This document shows, piece by piece, positions 1 through 7,794 of a stretch of 28,368 nucleotides of DNA. Origin of the DNA: DATAFT01 sp035544635 (GTDB lineage Bacteria; Acidobacteriota; Thermoanaerobaculia; Multivoradales; Multivoraceae); the NCBI GenBank assembly GCA_035544635.1, contig DATKDQ010000246.1:1-28368 (forward strand), written 5' to 3'. A program made the position numbers and the translations under genes. The notes under the pieces are model-generated. The model had not been told where the DNA came from and did not search any database. It was given only the letters and a program-made list of their open reading frames with translations. Position 1 is the stretch's first letter, and each line of letters starts with the position of its first letter.

Positions 1-121
1 GGCGCGAGCGGTCGAGGATCCAGGTCCGGCGCAGCACGGTCTTGAGCTTGTCGATCTCGAGGACGAAGCGGAGCTGAGCGGCGAGCCGCTCGGAGGTCGC
101 TTTCGGGTCGTTCGCTCCCAT
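1..121 (-). CDS. HD-domain phosphohydrolase, N-terminal fragment
   Basis: The minus strand opens with ATG at 121-119 and stays open to the window edge (40 codons). The visible protein begins MGANDPKATSERLAAQ and continues LRFVLEIDKLKTVLRRTWI then LDRSR. The LRFVLEIDKLK..LRRTW stretch resembles the N-terminal helix of YfbR/HDDC2-type HD-domain hydrolases, in which it precedes the metal-binding H..HD residues. Those residues lie beyond the window, so activity (nucleotide monophosphate phosphohydrolase in characterised relatives) cannot be judged. The gene is divergent from the VWA gene. No strong Shine-Dalgarno is visible; GAGAG directly precedes the ATG. Confidence 0.6.
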   Translation of the reverse strand, partial: MGANDPKATSERLAAQLRFVLEIDKLKTVLRRTWILDRSR

Positions 122-237
122 CTCTCGACCAGCTTACACGCGGCGGCGAGCCCGGATGAGCGCGCGGCGGCGCGGTCGAACCGTGGCCCCGTCGAGTGGC
201 GCGCCGGCGATCGGCGAGTACCGCGCGGCGGGCTGGT

Positions 238-266
238 TTGGTTCCGAAATTTTTATGGGCGATACT
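238..266 (+). promoter_or_regulatory. Candidate sigma70-type promoter for the VWA-protein gene
   Basis: TTGGTT at 238-243 is separated by exactly 17 bp from GATACT at 261-266, and the spacer contains an AT-rich patch unusual for this sequence (aaattttta). Transcription would start near 273, giving a 5' untranslated leader of about 120 nt before the ATG at 395. The hexamers are not perfect, so this is a visual prediction. Confidence 0.5.
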
Positions 267-280
267 GGCGTTGCCCTGTA

Positions 281-313
281 GGCGATCGATCCGGTCCGCC
301 GGATCGAGTCGCC
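281..313 (+). promoter_or_regulatory. Stem-loop 1 in the leader of the VWA gene
   Basis: Bases 281-285 (GGCGA) pair with 309-313 (TCGCC), and 286-294 pair with 299-307. The only irregularity is one bulged base at 308, and the loop is 4 nt (295-298). The stem is 14 bp. No T-tract follows, so it does not look like an intrinsic terminator. Confidence 0.55.
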
Positions 314-322
314 CAATATGAA

Positions 323-367
323 CCTAGCAGCGCGGGGCGATACTGACTTTCGCCACGCGCTGCTAGG
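323..367 (+). promoter_or_regulatory. Stem-loop 2 in the leader of the VWA gene
   Basis: CCTAGCAGCGCG (323-334) is perfectly complementary to CGCGCTGCTAGG (356-367). Past one mismatch (335/355) the inner bases GGCGA (336-340) pair with TCGCC (350-354), leaving a 9-nt loop. The result is an 18-position stem with a single mismatch, ending 15 nt before the AGGAGG ribosome binding site at 383-388. It could be an mRNA structure or, as DNA, a dyad operator. I do not recognise a known riboswitch class. Confidence 0.65.
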
Positions 368-394
368 AGTGACCAGCACGCCAGGAGGCGGACC

Positions 395-2173
395 ATGATC
401 GCACCCGGCCTCTTCCGATCCTTCACCACCCTGCTGCTCGCCCCCGCCCTCGCGCTGGGGGGTGTGCTGCTCGCGCCGACCACGCTCGGTCCATTCGCGG
501 CGCCGGCCGCGGCTCAAGAGCCCCCGCCGCCCGGCGGCCCCGCTCCGAGCGACGCGGTGCCGCTGGTCTTCGGCGAGGTCCTCGACGTGCGGGTGGTCAA
601 CGTCGAGGTGGTGGTCACGGACCGGGATGGCGAGCGGGTGCGCGGGCTCGACGCCGGCCAGTTCCGGCTCAAGGTCGACGGCGAGGAGGTCCCGATCGAC
701 TACTTCAGCGAGATCGTCGGCGGCGAGGTGGTGACGCGCGACGGCGCGGACCCGGCGCGCGAGGTGCCGACGCTCTCTCCCGGGACGCCGGTGGGGACCA
801 GTTACCTGGTGTTCGTCGACGACTACTTCTCGATCTCGCGCGACCGCGACCGCGTGCTGCGAGCCCTCGAGCAGCAGTTGGCCCGGCTTCGCCCCGAGGA
901 CCGCATGGCGATCGTCGCGTTCGATGGCCGCGAGCTCACCATGCTCACCACCTGGACCAACTCGGAGCGCGTGCTGCGCGACGCCTTGCGCGCGGCCCAG
1001 CGGCGGCCCACCCAGGGCTTGATGAGGATGGCCGAGCTGCGTCAGAACGACCAGGATCGGCGGCACCGCCGCGAGATCGAGGCGACCTCGCTCGCGTTCC
1101 TCGACCAGAACGATCCGCAGCAGCGCCGGATCGAGATGCGGCTCGACCCGGCAGAGCTCGGCTACGCGACGCGTCTGGTCGATCAGCTCCGGCGCTCGGT
1201 CGACGCGACGGTGGCGACGCTGCGCGGATTCGCCGACCCGCCCGGCCGCAAGGCCATGCTGCTTCTGTCGGGCGGATGGCCGCACAACCCCGCCGAGTAC
1301 ACGGTCAACGACTATGACGCCGACTTCCTCGACGTCGTCTCCGCCGGAGCCGATCGGCGGATCCCGGTGGGGCGCGAGCTGTTCGGGACGCTGGCCGACG
1401 CCGCCAATCTGCTCGGATACACGCTGTATCCGGTCGACGTGCCGGGACTGGTGCGCGAGTCGCGCGACGCGTCGTTCGGAGCGCCGACGACCGAGGCCGC
1501 GGGGTCGCTCGGCGGGATCTTCCCGCGGGAGCTGCAGAGCCACGCCAGCCTCGAGTTCCTGGCGCGCGAGACCGGCGGCAGGGCCCTCATCAACTCGCTG
1601 CGCGACGAGGCGCTCGAGCTGGTGGAGGGCGACACACGCTCCTATTACTGGCTCGGCTTCTCACCGCAGCGCGCGCAGGACGACAAGCCGCACCGGATCG
1701 AGGTCGAGGTGCTCGTCCCCGGGCTCCGCGTGCGCTCGCGCGAGAGCTTCCTCGATTTCTCGCGCTCGAAAGAGCTCACCATGATGGTCGAGAGCGCTCT
1801 CCTCTTCGGCAGCCCGCCTTCGACCACCCCGCTCGAGCTTCGCTTCGGCAACCCCGAGCGCGCGGGGGTAGGCAAGATGAGCCTGCCGCTCGAGGTCGGG
1901 ATCCCGATGGAGGCGATCACTCTGATCGAGCAGGCAGGCAGGTACGCCGCCGACCTCGAGCTGCGGATCACCGTGATGGAGGACCGGGGCGGGCGCTCCG
2001 ACACCCCGGTGACCACCATCCAGATCCGCGGCGATCGGCCGCCGCGGTCCGGCGAGCTCTTCCGCTACGTGACCAACCTGCAGATGCGCCGCAAGCCGCA
2101 TCGGGTGGTGGTGGCAGCGTGGGACCCGGTGAGCGGGGCGATTCTCTCGAGCTCGGCCGAGGTGAGGCCGTGA
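395..2173 (+). CDS. Secreted VWA-domain protein, acidobacterial VWFA-related family
   Basis: This is a 592-residue protein. ATG at 395 follows AGGAGG (383-388) at good spacing. The N-terminus is a signal peptide: a hydrophobic run (TTLLLAPALALGG) and then APAAAQ-EPPPP, suggesting cleavage near residue 40, so the product is probably exported. Residues near 65-105 (VEVVVTDRDGERVRGL, then FRLKVDGEEVPI) form the Ig-like segment that precedes the VWA domain in this family. The VWA-like fold starts at YLVFVDDYFSISRD and continues through RPEDRMAIVAFDG. The usual metal-site DxSxS motif is not intact. A LLLSGG strand and a C-terminal beta-rich half follow. Function is unknown; VWA proteins usually mediate protein contacts. 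Its stop lies 4 bp from that of the convergent glycosyltransferase. Confidence 0.85.
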   Translation: MIAPGLFRSFTTLLLAPALALGGVLLAPTTLGPFAAPAAAQEPPPPGGPAPSDAVPLVFGEVLDVRVVNVEVVVTDRDGERVRGLDAGQFRLKVDGEEVPIDYFSEIVGGEVVTRDGADPAREVPTLSPGTPVGTSYLVFVDDYFSISRDRDRVLRALEQQLARLRPEDRMAIVAFDGRELTMLTTWTNSERVLRDALRAAQRRPTQGLMRMAELRQNDQDRRHRREIEATSLAFLDQNDPQQRRIEMRLDPAELGYATRLVDQLRRSVDATVATLRGFADPPGRKAMLLLSGGWPHNPAEYTVNDYDADFLDVVSAGADRRIPVGRELFGTLADAANLLGYTLYPVDVPGLVRESRDASFGAPTTEAAGSLGGIFPRELQSHASLEFLARETGGRALINSLRDEALELVEGDTRSYYWLGFSPQRAQDDKPHRIEVEVLVPGLRVRSRESFLDFSRSKELTMMVESALLFGSPPSTTPLELRFGNPERAGVGKMSLPLEVGIPMEAITLIEQAGRYAADLELRITVMEDRGGRSDTPVTTIQIRGDRPPRSGELFRYVTNLQMRRKPHRVVVAAWDPVSGAILSSSAEVRP

Positions 2174-2177
2174 GCCG

Positions 2178-3302
2178 TCACTTCTTTTCGGACATCGCCT
2201 CGCGGTAGACCTCCAGCGTCCGCTCCGCGGTGGTTCGCCAGTCGAAGTCGGCGCTGCGCGTCGTGCCGCGCTCGACGAGCGCCGCGCGATGGGCCGGCGA
2301 CGCGATGCACCGCGCGATCGCCTTGGCGATGTCCTCGACGTCGTGCGGGTTGACGAGATCGGCGCTGCCCCCGGCCACCTCGCGCAGCGCGGAGTTGGCG
2401 GAGGTGATGACCGGGACGCCGGATGCCATCGCCTCCACCACCGGCAGGCCGAAGCCCTCGTAGAGACTGGGGTAGAGGAACGCGAGCGCGCCCTGGTAGA
2501 GCGCGGGCAGCACGTCCTCCGGCACGTGGCCGAGAAAGGCCACCCGCTCGGCCACCCCCAGCGAACGGCACAGGTAGCGCAGTCGCGCCGACTCGCCCTC
2601 ACGGTCCCCGACGCAGGCGAGCGTGGTGTCCGACGGCGTGATCTCGAGCGCGCGCGCGTAGCCGCGCAGCAGGTTCTCGAGGTTCTTGTGCGGCTTCGGG
2701 TTCCCCACGAAGAGGAGGTAGGGACGCCCGATGCGGAAGCCCTGCAGCTTCGCCTCGATTTCCGCCGGGGTCAAGGCACGCCGGAACGTCTCGTCGACGC
2801 CGTTGTAGACCACCCTCAGGGTTCCCGGCTCGACGCCGAAGAAGTCCTGCAGGTCGTCGCGGGTGTTGGCCGAGACCGTGATGATGCGGCGGCCGAGCCG
2901 CAGGCTCCTGCCGATCATGACGCGCGCGTAGAGCGGCGCGAGCCGGCTGCTCAGGAACTGCGGGTAGAGGAGGTGGATGATGTCGTGGATGGTGACCACG
3001 GCGGGACAGGGCAGATACGCCGGCAGCACGTAGTGGGTCGCGTGGTACACGTCCGGGCGCAGGCGCCGCAGCGCCCACGACACCGTGAACAGCTCGCGCA
3101 CCGAGTACACGCTCGAGCTCTCGTGGAGCGCGTGGAAGTTGCCGCCGAGACGGTCGACGAAGCCGCGGCTCTGCCTTCCGACCAGCACCCAGTAGTGGTT
3201 GTCGGAGTCGATCTCGGCGAGCGCGCGCAGCAGGTTGCGAATGTAGGTGCCGATCCCGAAGTCGTTGAGCTTGCGGCCGTCGATGCAGATGCGCCGGCTC
3301 AT
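2178..3302 (-). CDS. Glycosyltransferase family 4, mannosyltransferase-like
   Basis: The product has 374 residues. The chosen start is ATG 3302-3300, preceded by GGGAGG, so that the protein begins MSRRICIDGRKLNDFGIGTY. The glycine-rich IGTY loop of the N-terminal Rossmann domain is followed by the acceptor-side segment VYHATHYVLP and VTIHDIIHLLYP. The C-terminal donor domain carries LLFVGNPKPHKNLENLL (about 196-212) and the E-x7-E motif YEGFGLPVVE with Glu282 and Glu290, then the SGVPVITS loop. This matches GT4 retaining enzymes of the type that add mannose or related sugars during O-antigen or exopolysaccharide synthesis. The ATG overlaps the stop of the upstream glycosyltransferase by 4 bp (ATGA), indicating translational coupling. 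Donor and acceptor cannot be read from sequence. Confidence 0.88.
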   Translation of the reverse strand: MSRRICIDGRKLNDFGIGTYIRNLLRALAEIDSDNHYWVLVGRQSRGFVDRLGGNFHALHESSSVYSVRELFTVSWALRRLRPDVYHATHYVLPAYLPCPAVVTIHDIIHLLYPQFLSSRLAPLYARVMIGRSLRLGRRIITVSANTRDDLQDFFGVEPGTLRVVYNGVDETFRRALTPAEIEAKLQGFRIGRPYLLFVGNPKPHKNLENLLRGYARALEITPSDTTLACVGDREGESARLRYLCRSLGVAERVAFLGHVPEDVLPALYQGALAFLYPSLYEGFGLPVVEAMASGVPVITSANSALREVAGGSADLVNPHDVEDIAKAIARCIASPAHRAALVERGTTRSADFDWRTTAERTLEVYREAMSEKK

Positions 3303-4678
3303 GAGCCCGCCCTCCCACTTCCGATGCCGAGCTCCGCGGCCAGGCACGCGACGTGGCCCAGGACGTCTTCGTCCACCTCGGTGACGCCGAGATCGCCGAG
3401 CGCGGCGGCGACCTCGACTAAGAGCTCGCCATCGACGTCGTTCTCGCGCGACGCGGGCGGTGGCGCGCGGCGGTGCTCGCCGCGCGCGGCGGCCGCCTCC
3501 ACCGCCGCCGCGGAGTACCCATCGACCGCCGCCGCGATCGAGTGCTCCCCGATCGCCCATCGCCGCCCATTCTCGCCGAGGGCGCGCCGCAGCTCAGGCC
3601 GCGCCGCGATCGCCAGCAGCAGCTCGTCGAGCATGGGCTCCTCGAGAGCGTCCGGACGCACCTTGACGCAGGCGTCGTCGGGGATCTCCGAGAACCAGCC
3701 CAGGTCCGTGACCACGACCGGCCGCGCGAGCGCGAGGAGGCGCAGACAGGTGGCGGAGGTCTCGCCTCCGGTGGGGAAGCGGAGGTTGAGAGCGACGTCG
3801 GTCGCGGCCATGGCGGTCTCGAGCCGGTCGAGCGGGACGCGATCGAGGACGCGCAGACGCGGCGTGAGCGCGGCGGCTTGGTCTCCGAGCTCGCGCACGA
3901 ACCGGGGGCTCTCCGGGCCGACCAGGAGAAACGCGCAGTCGTCGCGGCTCCGCTCGAGCCTCGCGAAGGCGTCGAGCACCGTGTCGATGCGCTTCGCGGC
4001 CGCGGCGATGCCGAACGCGCCGAAGACCAGCGCGCCCTGCGGGATCTCCAGCTCTCGCCGCAGCTCTGCCGCGCGCGCCGCGCAGTCGCGGGGCGGCTCC
4101 ACCAGATGCGGCACGACGCGGACCCGCGCCAGCGGCCGGCTGCGAGCGATGCGGTCGCGCGCGGCCCTGCTGTGCACGATGACGGCGAGGCTGGAATCGA
4201 CGATGCGCTCGAACAGCGGCCAGTCGAACGGCGAGAGGCGCTCGCCCCCGGCCCGCAGCCGCGCCGCGAGGCGCGCGCCGCTCCGCCCTAGGCAGTAGCG
4301 CAGCTCCTCGGCGTACGCGCGCGGTCCGCCGTCCTCGAGCGTGCAGTCACGCACCAGGTCGTGCAGCACGTGCTCGTGGAGAACCGCGATGCCGGGATGG
4401 CGCAGCGCGAGCCGGTAGATCTCGCCGTGGTGCGCGGCATGGTTCCCGAGCTGGTAGATCGCGACCCGGTCAGCCGTGGGGTGGAAGGCGGCGAAGCGCC
4501 GGAGCGGGAGCCCGCAGCGCATCGCCGCGGAGCTGCGCTGGGGGTCGCGAGTGAACGCCTCGAGGTCGAGCCGCTGCGCGAGGTGCGGCAGGAGAGCCGC
4601 GCTGTAGTCGGCGATGCCGCTCGCCTGCGGTGGGAGGGGAGCGAGGAACGCGACTCGCCGGCCAGCCGCGTCGGTCAT
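3299..4678 (-). CDS. Glycosyltransferase, GT4-like
   Basis: This 459-residue protein starts MTDAAGRRVAFLAPLPPQAS and continues GIADYSAALLPHLA, the typical PPxxSGIADYS nucleotide-fold opening of GT4 enzymes in polysaccharide clusters. The C-terminal domain has LVFGAFGIAAAAKRID, then FPTGGETSATCLRLLALARPV and VVTDLGWFSEIPD. The GETS segment replaces the usual EGFGLPxxE motif, with its first Glu in GETS; this variant occurs in a recognisable GT4 subgroup. The last 70 residues or so are Ala/Arg-rich and lack motifs. The gene sits between two others with 4-bp ATGA overlaps on both sides, so the three are almost certainly one operon. The role is inferred as transfer of one sugar in a surface-glycan pathway; the substrate is unknown. 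Confidence 0.82.
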   Translation of the reverse strand: MTDAAGRRVAFLAPLPPQASGIADYSAALLPHLAQRLDLEAFTRDPQRSSAAMRCGLPLRRFAAFHPTADRVAIYQLGNHAAHHGEIYRLALRHPGIAVLHEHVLHDLVRDCTLEDGGPRAYAEELRYCLGRSGARLAARLRAGGERLSPFDWPLFERIVDSSLAVIVHSRAARDRIARSRPLARVRVVPHLVEPPRDCAARAAELRRELEIPQGALVFGAFGIAAAAKRIDTVLDAFARLERSRDDCAFLLVGPESPRFVRELGDQAAALTPRLRVLDRVPLDRLETAMAATDVALNLRFPTGGETSATCLRLLALARPVVVTDLGWFSEIPDDACVKVRPDALEEPMLDELLLAIAARPELRRALGENGRRWAIGEHSIAAAVDGYSAAAVEAAAARGEHRRAPPPASRENDVDGELLVEVAAALGDLGVTEVDEDVLGHVACLAAELGIGSGRAGS

Positions 4679-5808
4679 GCCCGGGCGTCTCCGGCGCCGC
4701 CTGCCGCGGGCACCGCTTCCCTTCCCGTGAGCGCCGCGATCACGCCATCCCAGCCGATGCTCTCCACCGCGGCGCGGCCGCGGCGGCCCAGCTCCGCGGC
4801 GCGATCCCGGTCGCGCCAGAGCAGGTCCAGGCTGCGGGCGATCGCGGCGGCGTCGCCCGGCGGATGAATGCGGCCGTTCTCGTCGTGACGCACCAGCTCG
4901 AGCACGGCGCCGGAATCGGCGGCGGTGAGGATCGGCTTAGCGGCCTTGAACGCCTCCACCGTCACGAAGCCGAAGTCCTCGTCGTACGGGGCGTAGAAGA
5001 CGGCGAGGCAATCGCGGTAGAGACGCACCAGCTCGTCGTCGCCGACGCGCCCGAGCAGCTCGACGCGCGACTCCAGCCGGTGTCGCCGGATCGACTCCTC
5101 GAGGCGGGCGCGCTCCGGTCCGGTGCCTGCGATCCGGCATCGCACCGGCGTCTCGACCAAGCGCAGGCTCTCGATCAGCAGGTCGAAGCGCTTGAGCTGG
5201 TCGAGCCGTCCGACCGCGAGCACGTAGTCTCCCGGCGTTCCCTGCTCGAGGCGCTCGGCCAGGCGCGGTGGCGGGTAGAGCACCGCGGGCTCGACGCCGT
5301 TGTGGCGGCGCGCCCGCTCGGCGACGTTGCTCGAGATCGCATAGAGCGCGCGAGCCTCGGAGAACGCGCGGGCGTCCATCGCGCGCACCAGCTCGACGAT
5401 GCGGCGGTCGCGGCTGCTCCTCCCGAAGTCGCTCCAGCCGGTGCCGAGCAGGTCGTAGACCTGACGGAACTGGTGCACCAGCCAGACCACCTTGTTGGGA
5501 TGGCGGATGAGGTACGACGGAAAGCGCGTGGCGATCACCAGATCCGGCTCGCCCGCCGGGCCGCCGAGGGTGAGGAGACGCCAGGCCAGCGCGCTCTCGA
5601 GCAGCCGCAGGCGCGGCGTCCACGCGAACGGCACGGTGACGAGCGCGCTCTCGAAGCCCCGGGCCAGGAGCTGCTGGTGAAGGGTCTCGGCCAGGGCTTC
5701 GGCCCCGCCCTCGACGAACGGCACCTGGGTGGCGCAGACGGCGATGCGCTGGCCCATGGGTGGGCGGGCAGGGGGGGGCTGGCCCATTGTGGGTCGGGCG
5801 GAGGGCAT
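4675..5808 (-). CDS. Glycosyltransferase family 4
   Basis: The longest form has 377 residues (ATG at 5808). Family-like sequence begins at residue 18, MGQRIAVCATQVPFVEGGAE, so ATG at 5757 (360 residues) is a serious alternative. I kept the upstream start because it lies 7 bp after the preceding stop; neither start has a clear Shine-Dalgarno. The first 17 residues contain a small Pro-rich duplication (MGQPPPARPP then MGQ). Donor-domain motifs are YVLAVGRLDQLKRFDLLI, CRIAGTGPERARLEE and the E-x7-E region DEDFGFVTVEAFKAAKPIL. The segment VWLVHQFRQVYDLLGTGWS is typical of GT4 enzymes near polysaccharide export genes. The stop overlaps the start of the next glycosyltransferase by 4 bp. The substrate is unknown. 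Confidence 0.85.
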   Translation of the reverse strand: MPSARPTMGQPPPARPPMGQRIAVCATQVPFVEGGAEALAETLHQQLLARGFESALVTVPFAWTPRLRLLESALAWRLLTLGGPAGEPDLVIATRFPSYLIRHPNKVVWLVHQFRQVYDLLGTGWSDFGRSSRDRRIVELVRAMDARAFSEARALYAISSNVAERARRHNGVEPAVLYPPPRLAERLEQGTPGDYVLAVGRLDQLKRFDLLIESLRLVETPVRCRIAGTGPERARLEESIRRHRLESRVELLGRVGDDELVRLYRDCLAVFYAPYDEDFGFVTVEAFKAAKPILTAADSGAVLELVRHDENGRIHPPGDAAAIARSLDLLWRDRDRAAELGRRGRAAVESIGWDGVIAALTGREAVPAAGGAGDARA

Positions 5809-5815
5809 GCCGCCG

Positions 5816-6223
5816 TCAGGGCCGCCCAGCGGGACCGGCTTCGAGGTGCTCGAGCCGGCGCTCCAGCCGGCGGAGGTCGCGCTCCAGGGCCTTTTGGCGG
5901 GCGTGGAGGTCCTCGAGCGCGAGCTCGGCGCTGCGGTTGAAGCGGCTCTGCTGGCTGATCAGCGAGCGGTGCTGGCGCCGGCCGAGGAGAGCGTAGGAGG
6001 CTCGCTCGAGGAAGGTCCGCAGGGCGCTCGCGCCCTCGATTCTCCAGGACGGCTCTTCGAGCACGGCGTCGCGCCGCACCGCGGCAAGAGCGGCCGGCAG
6101 GTCGCCACGCTGCTCATCGAGGCAGGCGAGCTCGGCCTGGCGTTGGCGTACGCCGGCGCGCAGCCGCTCGAGCACTTCCGCGACCCCGTCCTCGCGCGGC
6201 GTCGTGGTCTCGGACTCCGCCAT
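5816..6223 (-). CDS. Small predicted coiled-coil protein at the head of the glycosyltransferase operon
   Basis: The product has 135 residues from ATG 6223 (MAESETTTPREDG). I do not recognise a family. Two helical, charged heptad-like stretches stand out: residues about 15-45 (VLERLRAGVRQRQAELACLD) and the C-terminal 40 (LEDLHARQKALERDLRRLE followed by RRLEHLE), so a coiled coil is likely. There is no signal peptide or membrane span. GGAGG lies 2 nt before an in-frame ATG at 6241 (MSCYRP extension) but 20 nt before 6223, so the start is uncertain. Its position 7 bp ahead of three glycosyltransferases suggests a scaffold or chain-length role, but this is only inference. Confidence 0.6.
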   Translation of the reverse strand: MAESETTTPREDGVAEVLERLRAGVRQRQAELACLDEQRGDLPAALAAVRRDAVLEEPSWRIEGASALRTFLERASYALLGRRQHRSLISQQSRFNRSAELALEDLHARQKALERDLRRLERRLEHLEAGPAGRP

Positions 6224-6400
6224 GGGGCGGTAGCATGACATATCCTCCGGGCGCTCTCTGCACGGGCGGCGCCGGCTTCCTGTAGCCTTGGCGGAGGTGG
6301 GGCGCCGTTCATCGCGCGTCGATTCCGCTCCGGCGGCGCCGGTCGCAAAGAGCGTCGCGGCGGTTCGGCGTGCGGTCCGAAGCCGCCGTTCTCGCTTCCG

Positions 6401-7786
6401 ATGCTCAAGGACTGGCTCAAGCGCAGGACCGGCCGACTGTGGCCGTGGATCGCGCTGCCGGTGCGTGCCGGCCGGCACGTCGGACGCAGCGTGCTCGAGC
6501 TGCCGCGGACGCTGCGCTGGGGCCGGGTGCGCGCCACCCTGCACTTCGCCTCGGCGTGCCGGCGCGAGCTGGCGGTCGACCGGGGTCGCCTGACGGTGGC
6601 GGTCGACGTCAATCCCTACTGGGAGAAGCTGACCGGCGTCGGCTGGTACCTGCATCAGATCCTCACGCATCTCGCCGCCGACGACTCGATCCGTCTCTAC
6701 CTATACGGCCCCACCCTGTTCCTCGCCGCCGGCGATCCGGCGCCGGCGGTCGCGCTTCCGCAAGGACCGGCGCTGCGGCGGATGGCGGTCGTGGTGCCCG
6801 AGACCGTTCTCTTTCCGCGGCTCCTGGTCAGGGCGCTCCGCCGGCTCGAGCCCTGGATCGTCGCGCGCCAGGGGCATGACGTGGTGTTCGCGCCGAACTT
6901 CCTCGTCCCGCAGAAGCTGGGCCGATGCCCCGGCGCGCTGGTGGTGACGGTGCACGACCTCGGGGTCCGGCGGGTGGCGTGGAGCCTCGACGACCGCACG
7001 CGGAAGGCGCTCGACTCCGGGCTCGAGGCGAGCCTCGCGCGCGCGGCCGCGGTGATCACGCCGTCGCAGGCGGTGGGGCAGGAGGTGGTGGCCGCGGGCC
7101 TCGCTTCCGCCGAGGTGGTGGCGCCGATCCATCACGGCCCGGGGCAGCTCGGCAAGGCGCGAGGCGCACCCCTACCCGTGCGCGTGCCGCGGCGCTACGT
7201 GCTCTTCGTCGGCACGCTCGAGCCGCGCAAGAACCTCGAGCTGGTGCTCGAAGCCTGGTCCGCGCTGCGCGGCGAGCGCTCCGATTGGCCGCCGCTCGTC
7301 GTCTGCGGAGGCTGGGGATGGAAGTCCGAACGCGTCCGCGAACGGGTCGAGATCGCCGGGCGCGAAGGCTGGCTGGTCCATCTCGGCTACGTCGACGACG
7401 CAGCGCTCGCCGCCCTCTACCGCGGTGCGCTCTTCCTCGTGTTCCCGTCGCTCTACGAGGGCTTCGGTCTGCCGCTGCTCGAGGCGCTGGCCGCGGGCTG
7501 TCCGGTCGTCTGCAGCGACCTGCCGGTGTTCCGCGAGGTGGCGGGCGCCGCTGCCGAGTACGCACCGGCGGCGGATGCGGCGAGCTGGCTCGAGCCCTTG
7601 CGGCGGCTCCACGCCGACCACGATCGCCGCGTCGAGCTGGCGCGACTCGGCGTCGCGCGCGCGGCACAGTTCAGCTGGGAGCGCGCCGCCCGTGAGACGC
7701 TCGAGGTGCTGCGCTCGGCCTCCGGCCGGATCGGCACCGAGGGCAGCGCGGGAAAGGGCGCAGCGACGCGACGGAGCGCCGCCTGA
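6401..7786 (+). CDS. Glycosyltransferase family 4
   Basis: This 461-residue protein begins at ATG 6401; no convincing Shine-Dalgarno precedes it. The first 60 residues (MLKDWLKRRTGRLWPWIALP onward) are a basic, partly amphipathic extension that could bind the membrane surface. The GT-B fold then starts at LTVAVDVNPYWEKLTGVGWY, with the GVGWY loop equivalent to the G-x-G-x-Y loop of related enzymes. Further motifs are VVTVHDLGVRRVAW, the donor-domain strand YVLFVGTLEPRKNLELVLEA and the E-x7-E motif YEGFGLPLLEALAAGCPVVC, followed by FREVAGAAAEYAPA. It is divergent from the other three glycosyltransferases but similar in type to the 2178-3302 enzyme, so it probably serves the same glycan. The following gene starts 9 bp after its stop. 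Confidence 0.87.
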   Translation: MLKDWLKRRTGRLWPWIALPVRAGRHVGRSVLELPRTLRWGRVRATLHFASACRRELAVDRGRLTVAVDVNPYWEKLTGVGWYLHQILTHLAADDSIRLYLYGPTLFLAAGDPAPAVALPQGPALRRMAVVVPETVLFPRLLVRALRRLEPWIVARQGHDVVFAPNFLVPQKLGRCPGALVVTVHDLGVRRVAWSLDDRTRKALDSGLEASLARAAAVITPSQAVGQEVVAAGLASAEVVAPIHHGPGQLGKARGAPLPVRVPRRYVLFVGTLEPRKNLELVLEAWSALRGERSDWPPLVVCGGWGWKSERVRERVEIAGREGWLVHLGYVDDAALAALYRGALFLVFPSLYEGFGLPLLEALAAGCPVVCSDLPVFREVAGAAAEYAPAADAASWLEPLRRLHADHDRRVELARLGVARAAQFSWERAARETLEVLRSASGRIGTEGSAGKGAATRRSAA

Positions 7787-7794
7787 GAGCTCCC

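Noticed and set aside
281..367. Known riboswitch upstream of the VWA gene
   Set aside because: I looked for cyclic-di-GMP, cobalamin, TPP, SAM and glycine-type conserved cores and recognise none; only the hairpins are supported.
134..1543. Long open frame opposite the VWA gene
   Set aside because: It is the antisense of a well-supported gene, is Arg/His/Gly-rich with no domain, and arises from high GC content that removes stop codons.
2289..4298. Plus-strand open frame of about 670 codons
   Set aside because: It is antisense to two glycosyltransferases with clear motifs and has no domain of its own.
6201..6236. Short frame starting at ATG 6236-6234 on the minus strand, well spaced from GGAGGA
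   Set aside because: It has the best ribosome-site spacing at this locus but encodes an Arg-rich sequence in the wrong frame that ends after about 39 codons. It is more likely chance overlap with the coiled-coil gene.
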